From Streptomyces sp. SN-593 (GTDB lineage Bacteria > Actinomycetota > Actinomycetes > Streptomycetales > Streptomycetaceae), in NCBI RefSeq assembly GCF_016756395.1, contig NZ_AP018365.1:4929001-4993000 (forward strand): DNA of 64,000 bases. The letters run 5' to 3'. The translations under genes were made by a program, and so were the position numbers. Of the stretch, positions 26,207 through 33,576 are shown piece after piece; positions within the stretch are counted from its first letter, which is position 1; every line of letters begins with the position of its first letter. Below the pieces are notes generated by a model, which saw only the letters and a program-made list of their open reading frames with translations, ran no database searches and was not told the DNA's origin.

Positions 26207-26230
26207 ACCCCACCCACCGAGGAGACGCGC

Positions 26231-26380
26231 ATGCCCGACCAACCGACGCCCGACCCCGACGACGACCTCGCCGAGATCGCCCGTTTCGCGCAAGCCGCCA
26301 ACAACTCCGGCCTGCCCGAGGCGATCCGGCACGGCGCCGCGGCGGAGATCCGGCGCATCTCCGACCGCGAGCAGGAGTAG
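26231..26380 (+). CDS. Very small acidic protein
   Basis: 49 residues from ATG 26,231 with GAGGAG upstream. Acidic N-terminus (DPDDDLAEIARFAQAANNSG) and a helical end (IRRISDREQE). No family recognised. Kept because of its ribosome site, GC3-rich codons and placement between a hairpin and a terminator. Confidence 0.5.
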   Translation: MPDQPTPDPDDDLAEIARFAQAANNSGLPEAIRHGAAAEIRRISDREQE

Positions 26381-26546
26381 GTCCGCTGCCCCGTCACCCT
26401 CGGGGCCTTGTACGCCCGCGCCCGGCACACGGCCCCCCAAGGTTCGCCGGGCGCGGGTCCGCGCGGCGTCGGGGCGTACTCGGATCCGCCCCGGCGCCGC
26501 CCCCAGGGGTGGGCACCAATGCGTACCCTTCCCGCTGGTCACCGCC

Positions 26547-26576
26547 AAGGGTCCGCACCCAGTGCGGACCCTTTCT
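26547..26576 (+). terminator. Terminator of the accessory genes
   Basis: AAGGGTCCGCA-CCCAG-TGCGGACCCTT followed by TCTCG: an 11-bp perfect stem with a short T-rich end, about 165 bases after the last plus-strand accessory gene. The 312-base stretch 26,381-26,693 holds this and an AT-rich patch (26,645-26,672), but no gene I can support. Confidence 0.8.
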
Positions 26577-26693
26577 CGTCGTCCGGGGAGACGCACTGCA
26601 TGGTGGCAGTCTATCCCTCTGACCTGCACGAACGGCCCGGGGTGTAGCAAATCGCGTTATTTTATTACGCCGAATCTCACACCCCGGGGGGCG

Positions 26694-26927
26694 TCACTGG
26701 CCCCGCACGGCCTCCCGGTACGCGTCCCGCGCCGCCTCGTACTTCGGCTTTATCTCCTGCACGGCGCCGACCGCCTGCTTCCACCCCTCGGACACCATGG
26801 GGATCGGGGCGCCCGGCGCGAGGGGCTTCACCTCGCCCAGTTCGTCGTGTTCCCGCCGCACGGCAGCGCTGTACTCCGCCAGCAGCGTCTCGTACCGCTC
26901 CAGCAGCCTGGCAAGATCCTCCGCCAT
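26694..26927 (-). CDS. Small helical hypothetical protein at the prophage end
   Basis: 77 residues, ATG 26,927 with GGGAG upstream. Mostly charged helices (AEDLARLLERYETLLAEYS; AVQEIKPKYEAARDAYREAV), possibly coiled coil. Last prophage gene before the attachment site. Function unknown; a recombination or excision accessory role is conceivable from position only. Confidence 0.6.
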   Translation of the reverse strand: MAEDLARLLERYETLLAEYSAAVRREHDELGEVKPLAPGAPIPMVSEGWKQAVGAVQEIKPKYEAARDAYREAVRGQ

Positions 26928-26988
26928 CTTTGCTCCCTACTCCCGGCACCCCGGGCGGGTGCATGGCCGCAGTTCTACCGGAACGCGG

Positions 26989-27023
26989 CGACAGGGGTAC
27001 CCGGATTGCGAGTACCCCTGTCG
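26989..27023. repeat. Inverted repeat near attachment site (1)
   Basis: CGACAGGGGTAC (26,989-27,000) and GTACCCCTGTCG (27,012-27,023) are perfect 12-bp inverted copies around 11 bases. The 9-mer CGACAGGGG also occurs in the tRNA fragment 330 bases to the right. Confidence 0.85.
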
Positions 27024-27050
27024 ACCCGCGTGGGCCACCGCCTCACGCAG

Positions 27051-27095
27051 ACCCTTAGCTTCGGCCGTGATTTCTTCACGGGCAGAGCTAAGGGT
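27051..27095. repeat. Nested inverted repeat near attachment site (2)
   Basis: Outer arms ACCCTTAGCT (27,051-27,060) and AGCTAAGGGT (27,086-27,095) enclose an inner pair CCGTGA (27,065-27,070) and TCACGG (27,076-27,081) around TTTCT. The result is a long hairpin or cruciform in the non-coding strip beside the attachment site. Confidence 0.85.
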
Positions 27096-27188
27096 CGTTG
27101 CTGTCGGGGCCCCGTCTGCGGGACAATGGATCTGCGCAGGTCAGGCCGCACGTTGGAACTCGGATTGCGTGAGCGATGCGTGAGCGGA

Positions 27189-27290
27189 CGTCCCAGAGCG
27201 GGCCGGAATCCCCTGGATCTCCCAGACTCCGGGAGCGGCTGACCTGGGATTCTCGGAGCGAACCAGAACCCCCGGAGTCTCCCAGAGTGA
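27189..27290. repeat. Cluster of TCCCAG motifs before the attachment core
   Basis: TCCCAGA occurs in direct orientation at 27,191, 27,220 and 27,280 (the latter two inside TCTCCCAGA), and as CTGGGA at 27,244. Short repeats of mixed orientation next to an attachment core are what arm-type integrase or excisionase sites look like. Function inferred from place only. Confidence 0.5.
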
Positions 27291-27300
27291 AACCTATCGA

Positions 27301-27345
27301 CTTGTAAAGCGTAGGTCGTCGGTTCGAACCCGACAGGGGGCTCCA
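27301..27345 (+). other. Prophage attachment site: 3' half of tRNA-Thr(UGU)
   Basis: The bases run from the anticodon loop (CTTGTAA, anticodon TGT) through the stem AGCGT and the T arm GTCGG-TTCGAAC-CCGAC to the acceptor strand AGGGGGC, discriminator T and encoded CCA. The 5' half of the tRNA is missing: upstream bases do not form an anticodon stem or D arm. This is the partial copy left at one end when a tyrosine-integrase element inserts into a tRNA gene; the whole tRNA should be at the other end, left of this window. Confidence 0.85.
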
Positions 27346-27401
27346 CATCTGCCGCGGGCGGCGACGTCAGGCCCGGCGACTTCGCGTTCGCCGGAGGGCA
27401 G

Positions 27402-28289
27402 GTGTCGGAAGGCCTCTTCGGCGGATTCGCGGGTACGCGAGACCGCGTGAGAGCCGAATCAGCGAAATTGACGGGTCAACACGGTGCCAACCGGGTCGCG
27501 GACAGCAAGGCGGTCGAGGTCGGTGGCCGTGCCGGCTTCGCGGCCCGGGGGGTCATCTACGCCCTCGTGGGCGTGCTGGCGGTGCGCATCGCGTTCTCCG
27601 ACGGGGGCGGCCAGCAGGCGGACCGTGGCGGAGCCCTTGCCGAGATCGCGCACAAGCCGTTCGGCAGCGTCCTCCTGTGGCTGTTGGGCGCGGCCCTCGC
27701 CGGGATGGCGCTGTGGCGCCTGTCCGAGGCGGTGATCGGTCAGCCGGGGGAGGACGGGGACAAGGCCGGCAAACGGCTGGCGGCCGCGGGCCGAGCGGTC
27801 TTCTACGGCTTCGTCTCGTACTCCGTCCTGGCCTACGCGGTCGGTGAGAAGACCAGCGGGAGCGGTTCGTCCGACAAGCGGACCGACGACGTCACGGCCA
27901 AGGCCCTGGGGTGGCCGGGCGGGCAGTGGATCCTCTCGGTCGCCGGGATCGGCGTGGCGTGCGCCGGAGTGTGGATCGCTGTGCGGGCCTTGATGCGTAA
28001 GTTCCACAAGCACCTGGAGATGGCGCGGATGTCCGAGCGCGAACGCCGTGTGGTGGACTTCCTGGGCATGTTCGGCGGAGCGTCACGCGGGGTGCTCTTC
28101 GCCACGGCGGGCGGCTTCGCCGTGGCCGCCGCGGTCCAGCACGAGCCGGGGAAGTCCAAGGGGATGGACGACACGCTACGGTCCTTCGCACATACCCCGG
28201 CGGGGCCCTGGCTGCTGGTGGTGATCGCCGTCGGCCTGGTGGCCTTCGGTTTGTTCTCCTGGGCCAACGCCCGCTGGCGCACGGTGTGA
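27402..28289 (+). CDS. DUF1206 membrane protein
   Basis: 295 residues from GTG 27,402. Six hydrophobic segments arranged as three repeats of two (GFAARGVIYALVGVLAV...LLWLLGAALAGMALW; AGRAVFYGFVSYSVLAYAV...ILSVAGIGVACAGVW; ASRGVLFATAGGFAVAAAV...WLLVVIAVGLVAFGLF). Each first helix starts with a G/A-R-G/A motif, the DUF1206 pattern. Function of the family is unknown. First intact host gene after the attachment site. Confidence 0.88.
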   Translation: MSEGLFGGFAGTRDRVRAESAKLTGQHGANRVADSKAVEVGGRAGFAARGVIYALVGVLAVRIAFSDGGGQQADRGGALAEIAHKPFGSVLLWLLGAALAGMALWRLSEAVIGQPGEDGDKAGKRLAAAGRAVFYGFVSYSVLAYAVGEKTSGSGSSDKRTDDVTAKALGWPGGQWILSVAGIGVACAGVWIAVRALMRKFHKHLEMARMSERERRVVDFLGMFGGASRGVLFATAGGFAVAAAVQHEPGKSKGMDDTLRSFAHTPAGPWLLVVIAVGLVAFGLFSWANARWRTV

Positions 28290-28518
28290 AGCGCGCTTTC
28301 GTCTCGGACCGCTGGCGGAGCCGACCGGGCGCCGGGCGGTCCCGGTGGAGCGGGTGGAGCGGGCAGCCGGGGTAGCTCGTCTGGACCGGGTGGACCCGGT
28401 GGTTCGGGCGGCTCGGATGGATCGAGTCGACCGGGTGGACCGGGCGGGGTGGGTGCGGGCAGGGTGCCCACGCGACCGCGTTCCGGGGTGGGAGCCGCGG
28501 TGCGTGGGGCGGCAGGGG

Positions 28519-28872
28519 TCAGTGGGACTTTTCGTATGCTTCTCGTACTGCCGCGGGGACGCGGCCGCGGTCGTTGATGTCGTAACCCTGCTCCTTGGCC
28601 CACGCCCTGACGGCGGCGGAGTCGTCGTCCTTGACGGGCCGGGGTGCCGTACCCCGGGCGCGCCGGCTCCTGCCGGTGGCCCCGTCGCGGACCCGGCGGG
28701 CTCCTTCCGCGTGCAGGAAGGGGCTCAGGGCCTCCATGAGCTTGTCGTGGCTGTCGGGGGTGAGGTCGATCTCGACCCCCGCGCCGTTGACCAGAATCGT
28801 GTACGTGTCGATCTCTGCGGACTCTTCTCCGGTGAGGTCATCGGTGTAGAGAGTCACTACCTTCTGTGCCAT
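28519..28872 (-). CDS. Lsr2-family nucleoid protein (paralogue 1)
   Basis: 117 residues. N-terminal dimerisation strands (MAQKVVTLYTDDLTGEES; DTYTILVNGAGVEIDLT), basic linker, and the C-terminal DNA-binding domain with the AT-hook-like NDRGRVPAAVREAYEKSH. Lsr2 binds AT-rich DNA and silences foreign genes. A second lsr2 is at 63,382-63,720; this copy has an extra acidic insert (KDDDS) before the DNA-binding domain, so it may be the LsrL-type paralogue. Confidence 0.92.
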   Translation of the reverse strand: MAQKVVTLYTDDLTGEESAEIDTYTILVNGAGVEIDLTPDSHDKLMEALSPFLHAEGARRVRDGATGRSRRARGTAPRPVKDDDSAAVRAWAKEQGYDINDRGRVPAAVREAYEKSH

Positions 28873-29026
28873 GCGAGGGACGATATGACCTCGCAGCAGG
28901 TCCTGGGTAGTCGCCCCTCACCGGCCGGGTGGTCGGAGGGGTCGCGGCGGCTCGGCGGGGCGTGCGCGGGCGCGGGCGCCGCGCGGTTCGGACGAGGGCG
29001 GCTCGCGCGCCCGGGGCGCGGAGTGA

Positions 29027-29280
29027 GCAGTGGCACGACGCGGCGAGCAGCAGGAGCAGAACCAGCACGACGAGGATCCCGAAACAGCCTCTACCCCCTC
29101 CGGGGTTCTTGTGGTCGGTCTCGACCAGGCCGCCGGGCGGGAGGCCGGGGTGGCGGATGGGATGCCGGGGTGGCGGGTGGAGTAGGCGGTGAGCTGCTCG
29201 TCCTCCCCTTGGGACTGCGTGCCCCAGGAGGCCCTGAAGCCGCATTCGCCGCAGCGGTAGAGGTAGGCCGTGTCGGTTCC
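29027..29280 (-). pseudogene. Zinc-ribbon membrane protein broken by a 20-bp tandem duplication
   Basis: One frame encodes a zinc-ribbon start TDTAYLYRCGECGFRASWG and reads up to TRHPGI. From there the protein-like sequence continues in another frame: RHPGLPPGGLVETDHKNP then a membrane span GCFGILVVLVLLLLLAASC. The switch coincides with two copies of a 20-base unit (29,144-29,163 and 29,164-29,183); removing one copy would restore a single frame. No ATG/GTG/TTG start is visible before TDTAYLY (a stop lies just upstream). Ends are approximate. Confidence 0.7.
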
Positions 29281-29283
29281 TCA

Positions 29284-29882
29284 ACGGTGCGTGCTGGGCG
29301 GGATGGTGGACCGGGTGTGGGTGTGGGTGTGGGTGTGGGTGTGGGTGCGGGAAGGGGTTTGTGCGCACGGGCATGCCAGGAGCCATCCAGCGGGAAGGCG
29401 GCCTGTTCCGGGTGGTCGGGGACGCCCGGCAGCGGCGCCACCTCGTTCGGGACGACCACGGCCGCCGAGCCGGTCTTCCAACCCCACAGCGGGTGGTAGT
29501 GGCCGCCGGCCCGGTGCAGCGGCCAGGCCCCGCAGCCTCCGATGCGGAAGTCCTCGACCCGCGGGTCGAGAAGCGCCGGACGGACCGCGCTGACCACCAC
29601 GGTGGCCGCGTACAGGCGGGCCACATCGTCCGGGGTGACGTCGGGCAGCGCCAGCCGCCACCTGGCCAGCTCTTTGAGACGGCCGCGGCGCGGGCGGCGA
29701 TGTCGCCCAGGTCGAGCGGCCCCACTGACCGGGTGAGCAGGTCCAGCATCCGCGCGACGCAGGCCCGGATCGCCTCGATCGCAGCGTGGTGCGACTCGGT
29801 GGCGCTGAACATCCCGTCGGCGACGTCGCTCCACCGTGCAGGTCACCCGGACACGCCCCGTCGGCGCCGACTCGTCGGCCAC
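29284..29882 (-). pseudogene. Hypothetical gene with two offsetting frameshifts
   Basis: From GTG 29,882 the frame reads GRVRVTCTV, then turns into Arg-rich nonsense. Over the same bases another frame gives GMFSATESHHAAIEAIRAC through DIAARAAAVSK, with normal GC-rich third positions. The original frame resumes at ELARWRLALPDVTPDDVARL and carries conserved-looking sequence (VEDFRIGGCGAWPLHRAGG, YHPLWGWKTGSAAVVVPNE). So about 50 internal residues appear shifted, at roughly 29,820 and 29,675. A Pro-Thr repeat (29,313-29,348) follows and the true end is unclear; the frame stays open to 29,091. Family not recognised. Confidence 0.6.
29313..29348. repeat. Hexanucleotide tandem repeat
   Basis: Five copies of GGGTGT followed by GGGTGC. 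On the minus strand it encodes a Pro-Thr run at the end of the damaged gene and is a natural slippage site. Confidence 0.9.
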
Positions 29883-30083
29883 GACGCGGTCGCCAGCAGC
29901 GCGCCCTTCGTCTCCGTCATAGCTGGCCGGTCGGTCGGCAGCGGCCCGACGGGTATTTCCGACGGGGGCCCGATCGGGGTCCCCGGTCGGTGCGCTTGCC
30001 GTGAGTAGGTCGGTGCGTAGCGCTTCACGGGCCGGAGCGCCGGCGGGGGTGTGAGAGCACGGCCGCGGGGTTCTTAAAACGTA

Positions 30084-30113
30084 TTGACAAACTTACTCGG
30101 CGATTCGTAGCTT
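30084..30113 (+). promoter_or_regulatory. Promoter of the GH38 mannosidase gene
   Basis: TTGACA (30,084-30,089), 18-base spacer, TAGCTT (30,108-30,113), in an unusually AT-rich patch (TTCTTAAAACGTATTGACAA). About 210 bases upstream of the start codon. The rest of the 441-base gap 29,883-30,324 shows no gene. Confidence 0.6.
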
Positions 30114-30324
30114 CGAACGGCACCACACCAGCTCCTGCCGTACGGCGGGCCCGGTCTCCGCCGGTCAGGACGGGCGCGGCGCGCTTCCGGTCGAGCCGGG
30201 CCTCCGGCGGATTCGTGCCGGCGGCCGCAGGGCACGGATCGAGCGTCCGGGCCAGGCCGTCGCAGCCGGTCGTCCACCGACTCCGTCCCGCCCCCTCGAA
30301 CCCAGCTATCAGGAGACCGTCCTC

Positions 30325-33300
30325 ATGCATGACGACCGCAAACTGGTCGAGGCACGCTTGGAGCGCGTCCTGCGGGAGCGCATCCGCCCGGCGATCCACC
30401 CCCAGACGGTGCCGCTGACCGTGGAGATCTGGTCCACGTCCGGTGAGCCCGTTCCGGTGGCGGAGGGGTTGTCGGCGCCGACCCGGCCCATCTCCGCAGG
30501 CACCCCCTGGGGTACACCCTGGGGCACCAGTTGGTTCAAGGTCAGCGGAACGGTGCCCGAGGAGTGGGCCGGGCGCACCGTCGAGGCGGTGCTCGACCTC
30601 GGCTTCACCCGGCGCAGCCCCGGCTTCCAGTGCGAGGGCCTCGTCTACCGGCCCGACGGCACCCCGGTGAAGGGGCTCCACCCGCGCAACTCCGCCGTCC
30701 GCGTGGCCTCGCCGGCCACCGGCGGCGAGCAGGTCCGCTGGCACATCGAAGCCGCCTCGAACCCGGACATCGACGGTGAGGTGCCCTTCCAGCCCACGCT
30801 GCTCGGCGACCGCGCGACCGCCGGTGACGCGCCCCAGTACGTCCTCGGGTCCATGGTGCTGGCGGTCTTCGACGAGACCGTGTGGAACCTGGTGCTGGAC
30901 CTGGAGGTGCTCGGCGAGCTGATGGCGGAGCTGCCCGTCGAGGGGGCGCGCCGCTGGGAGATCCTGCGCGCGGTCAGCCGGGCCCTGGACGCCGTGGACC
31001 TGCAGAATGTCAACGCCACCGCCCAGGCCGCGCGGGACGAACTGGCGAGCGTGCTCGCCGCGCCCGCGGTTCCGGCCGCGCACCGGATCAGCGCGGTGGG
31101 CCACGCCCACATCGACTCGGCGTGGCTGTGGCCGCTGCGGGAGACGGTGCGGAAGGTCGCCCGCACCGCCTCCAACATGACGGCGCTGCTCGACGACGAC
31201 CCCGACTTCGTGTTCACGATGTCGCAGGCGCAGCAGTTCGCGTGGATCAAGGAGCACCGGCCCGAGGTGTACGCGCGGGTCAAGCAGGCGGTGGCGGACG
31301 GACGGTTCGTCCCTGCCGGCGGGATGTGGGTGGAGTCCGACACCAACATGCCCGGGTCCGAGGCGATGGCCCGCCAGTTCGTGCACGGCAAGCGCTTCTT
31401 CATCGACGAGTTCGGTGTGGAGAACGAGGAGGTCTGGCTCCCCGACACCTTCGGCTTCGCCGCCGGCCTCCCGCAGATCATCAAGGCCGCGGGCTCCAAG
31501 TGGCTGCTCACCCAGAAGATCTCCTGGAGCCGGACCAACACCTTCCCGCACCACACCTTCACCTGGGAGGGGATCGACGGCTCGCGGGTCTTCACCCACT
31601 TCCCGCCCGTCGACAGCTACAACTGCGAGATGTCGGGCGGCCAGATCGCACACGCGGCCCGCAACTTCAAGGAGAAGGGCGTCGCCAGCCGCTCCCTCGC
31701 GCCGACCGGCTACGGTGACGGAGGCGGCGGCACCACCCGCGAGATGGTCGCCAAGGCCGCACGGATGCGCAGCCTCGAAGGCTCGGCGACCGTGGAGTGG
31801 GAGGCACCCGCGGCCTTCTTCGCGAAGGCGGAGGCCGAGTACCCGGACCCGCCCGTGTGGGTCGGTGAGTTGTACCTGGAGCTGCACCGCGCCACGCTGA
31901 CCAGCCAGGCGCAGACCAAACGCGGCAACCGGCGCAGCGAGCACCTGCTCTACGAGGCCGAACTGTGGGCCACGACCGCTGCTGTGCGCACCGGCGCGCC
32001 GTACCCCCACGAGGAACTGGACCGGCTCTGGAAGACGGTGCTGCTCCACCAGTTCCACGACATCCTTCCCGGCTCCTCGATCGCGTGGGTGCACAGCGAG
32101 GCACGCCGGACCTACGCGCGGGTCACGGGGGAACTCGAGGCGATCATCGCGCAGGCGCAGCAGGCTCTCGCCGGGGCGCGGAGCGCCGACGGCGGCGACT
32201 CGGTGGCAGGCAGCGGCGAGGTGGTGTTCAACTCCGCCCCGCACGGACGCGGGGGCGTACCGTCCGGCGGTGCGGCGCTCAGCACCTCCGCAGCGGCGCA
32301 GGCGTCCCCCGTGTCCCGTGCGGGCGGCGGCTACGTCCTGGACAACGGCCTGCTGCGGGTCGAGATCGACGGGCGCGGCCTCATGGTGTCGGCGTACGAC
32401 ATCGCCGCCGCCCGGGAGGCCATCGCCCCGGGGCAGGCGGGCAACCTGCTCCAGCTGCACCCCGACCTGCCCAACCAGTGGGACGCGTGGGACGTCGACG
32501 CCTTCTACCGCAACGTCGGCACCGACCTCACCGACATCACGGACCTCCGCGTTGACGGCTCCGCGGTACGCATCGAACGGGCCTTCGGTGCCTCCCGTGT
32601 CGTCCAACTGCTGTCGCTGCCGGCCGACGCCAAGCGGATCGACATCGACACCGAGGTCGACTGGCACGAGACGGAACGCTTCCTGAAACTCGCCTTCCCG
32701 TTGGACGTCCGCGCCGACCGGTACGCCTCCGAGACCCAGTTCGGCCACGTCTACCGCCCCACCCACCAGAACACCAGCTGGGAGTGGGCCAAGTTCGAGG
32801 CGTGCAACCACCGCTTCGTCCACCTCGACGAGCCCGGCTGGGGCATCGCCCTCGTCAACGACTCCACCTACGGCCACGACGTCACCCGTTCGGTGCGCGC
32901 CGGAGCCGACACGGGGACGACGACCACCGTGCGCGCGTCGCTGCTGCGGGCTCCGCGCTTCCCCGATCCCGAGACCGACCAGGGGGTCCACCGCTTCCGG
33001 CACGCGCTGGTGCCGGGTGCCGTGATCGGCGACGCCGTCCGTGAGGGCTTCCGGGCGAACCTCCCCGAGCGCCGGGTGCCCGGCACGAACGCCGTGGCCA
33101 CCTTGGTGACCGTGGACGATGACGCCGTCGTGGTGAGCGCGGTGAAACTCGCCGACGACCGCAGCGGCGACCTCGTCGTCCGTCTCTACGAGAGCAGCGG
33201 CGGCCGCACCCGTGCCACGCTCAGGATCGACGGCTTCCTCGCCGACCGCGCTGTCCTCACCGACCTGCTGGAGCGTCCGCTCGCGGACACCGACCTCCCC

Positions 33301-33375
33301 GACCGCTCGCACGACGGAGTGGCCCTCACTCTGCGGCCCTTCCAGATGGTGACACTGCGCGTCCCGCGCGCCTGA
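30325..33375 (+). CDS. Alpha-mannosidase, GH38
   Basis: 1016 residues, ATG with AGGAG about 10 bases upstream. The catalytic domain begins near residue 255 with VGHAHIDSAWLWPLRET. The nucleophile is D374 in EEVWLPDTFGF, and further conserved blocks are SQAQQFAWIKEH, GGMWVESDTNMPGSE and DGGGG. The helical middle includes LLHQFHDILPGSSI. The C-terminal beta domains (about 650-1016) complete the family's usual length. No signal peptide, so it acts on imported mannosides or glycan fragments. The ROK regulator follows on the same strand. Confidence 0.93.
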   Translation: MHDDRKLVEARLERVLRERIRPAIHPQTVPLTVEIWSTSGEPVPVAEGLSAPTRPISAGTPWGTPWGTSWFKVSGTVPEEWAGRTVEAVLDLGFTRRSPGFQCEGLVYRPDGTPVKGLHPRNSAVRVASPATGGEQVRWHIEAASNPDIDGEVPFQPTLLGDRATAGDAPQYVLGSMVLAVFDETVWNLVLDLEVLGELMAELPVEGARRWEILRAVSRALDAVDLQNVNATAQAARDELASVLAAPAVPAAHRISAVGHAHIDSAWLWPLRETVRKVARTASNMTALLDDDPDFVFTMSQAQQFAWIKEHRPEVYARVKQAVADGRFVPAGGMWVESDTNMPGSEAMARQFVHGKRFFIDEFGVENEEVWLPDTFGFAAGLPQIIKAAGSKWLLTQKISWSRTNTFPHHTFTWEGIDGSRVFTHFPPVDSYNCEMSGGQIAHAARNFKEKGVASRSLAPTGYGDGGGGTTREMVAKAARMRSLEGSATVEWEAPAAFFAKAEAEYPDPPVWVGELYLELHRATLTSQAQTKRGNRRSEHLLYEAELWATTAAVRTGAPYPHEELDRLWKTVLLHQFHDILPGSSIAWVHSEARRTYARVTGELEAIIAQAQQALAGARSADGGDSVAGSGEVVFNSAPHGRGGVPSGGAALSTSAAAQASPVSRAGGGYVLDNGLLRVEIDGRGLMVSAYDIAAAREAIAPGQAGNLLQLHPDLPNQWDAWDVDAFYRNVGTDLTDITDLRVDGSAVRIERAFGASRVVQLLSLPADAKRIDIDTEVDWHETERFLKLAFPLDVRADRYASETQFGHVYRPTHQNTSWEWAKFEACNHRFVHLDEPGWGIALVNDSTYGHDVTRSVRAGADTGTTTTVRASLLRAPRFPDPETDQGVHRFRHALVPGAVIGDAVREGFRANLPERRVPGTNAVATLVTVDDDAVVVSAVKLADDRSGDLVVRLYESSGGRTRATLRIDGFLADRAVLTDLLERPLADTDLPDRSHDGVALTLRPFQMVTLRVPRA

Positions 33376-33576
33376 CCACGACCACTGCGCGGAGCGACTC
33401 CGGTTCGGAACCGACAGGGCGACACCGGCCGCCGACCAGGGAGGTGAGGACCGGACGGCGGCCCGGCCACCTCGGCCTCCCGCGCCACCCGGTGGCGTAC
33501 CATGCCAGCAATCAAGGCCGTCGAAGAGGCGGCGGTCCCATGCCGCGTCCGTCGTCCCAGGCTGGGAGAGGCACAG

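Noticed and set aside
26408..26647. 79-residue plus-strand frame
   Set aside because: Crosses the terminator at 26,547-26,576, has no ribosome site and an uneven codon pattern.
26975..27346. Minus-strand frame starting PVGFEPTTYALQ and a companion reading SGSNRRPTLYKS
   Set aside because: These peptides are the well-known false translations of tRNA antisense strands; the frame covers the tRNA-Thr fragment.
29313..29348. Possible CRISPR array
   Set aside because: Units are 6 bases with no spacers; no cas genes anywhere in the window.
28345..29499. 384-residue plus-strand frame
   Set aside because: Overlaps lsr2 paralogue 1 and the damaged genes on the other strand; Gly/Val/Arg-rich shadow.
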